A stretch of 12,992 nucleotides of DNA from an uncultured Campylobacter sp. (lineage in GTDB: Bacteria > Campylobacterota > Campylobacteria > Campylobacterales > Campylobacteraceae). The notes beneath the pieces are model-generated. The model had not been told where the DNA came from. It saw only the letters and a list, made by a program, of their open reading frames with translations, and did no database searches. The stretch spans positions 1 to 12,992 of the forward strand of contig NZ_CALKTS010000288.1 in the NCBI RefSeq assembly GCF_937997595.1, given 5' to 3'. A program made the translations under genes and the position numbers. Shown piece by piece: positions 12,922-12,992 of the stretch (position 1 is its first letter; every line of letters begins with the position of its first letter).

Positions 12922-12992
12922 GAATTTAACGCCGTTATTCTTGCTTTATATTAAAATTTCGCTAAAATTACCGCATTAAATTTGAAGCGCAA

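Overview
The window looks like chromosomal DNA of a Campylobacter species with a higher G+C content than C. jejuni. C. gracilis or an oral relative is my guess, from style only. The reasons are the very frequent word AAATTT (as TAAATTTA or CAAATTTG) in every spacer, the adjacent bamD and lon genes, epsilonproteobacterial versions of HPF and Lon, and promoter-like TTTAAG/TATAAT pairs. I see no rRNA, tRNA, CRISPR array, intact insertion sequence or prophage gene.

Layout. (1) 1-2221, minus strand: the first 740 codons of a large exported surface protein of the DUF11-associated type, running off the left edge. (2) 2222-2812: a spacer with a promoter for that gene and no supported gene. (3) 5730 down to 2813, minus strand: a tight operon of three pilin-like proteins with type III (prepilin) leaders, ending in hpf, the long ribosome hibernation factor. 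(4) 5731-5982: a divergent promoter region. (5) 5983-9140, plus strand: bamD (outer-membrane assembly lipoprotein) and lon (ATP-dependent protease), 8 bases apart. (6) 9141-9428: a spacer with three long perfect inverted repeats. (7) 9429-10070, plus: a four-helix membrane protein of unknown function. (8) 10182-10626, minus: a small membrane-protein gene that appears broken by two single-base deletions, so it looks like spacer with a short ORF. (9) 10793-12128, plus: an EamA-family transporter and a short Sua5/YrdC-like protein, 13 bases apart. (10) 12129-12992: mostly non-coding, with degenerate repeats and, on the minus strand, a 73-base piece of a second EamA gene, a gene relic.

How the genes work together. 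Two units concern the cell envelope: the pilin-like operon (type II secretion, type IV pilus or competence pseudopilus) and bamD. Lon and HPF are stress and stationary-phase proteins in two divergent operons that share one 252-base control region. The right third shows erosion: a double frameshift, a transporter fragment, and repeats. No single feature amounts to a new defence or mobile system. The observations most worth checking are the two-frameshift gene, the transporter relic, the low-complexity insertion in the Lon protease domain, the hpf-pseudopilin operon, and the surface protein cut by the window edge.
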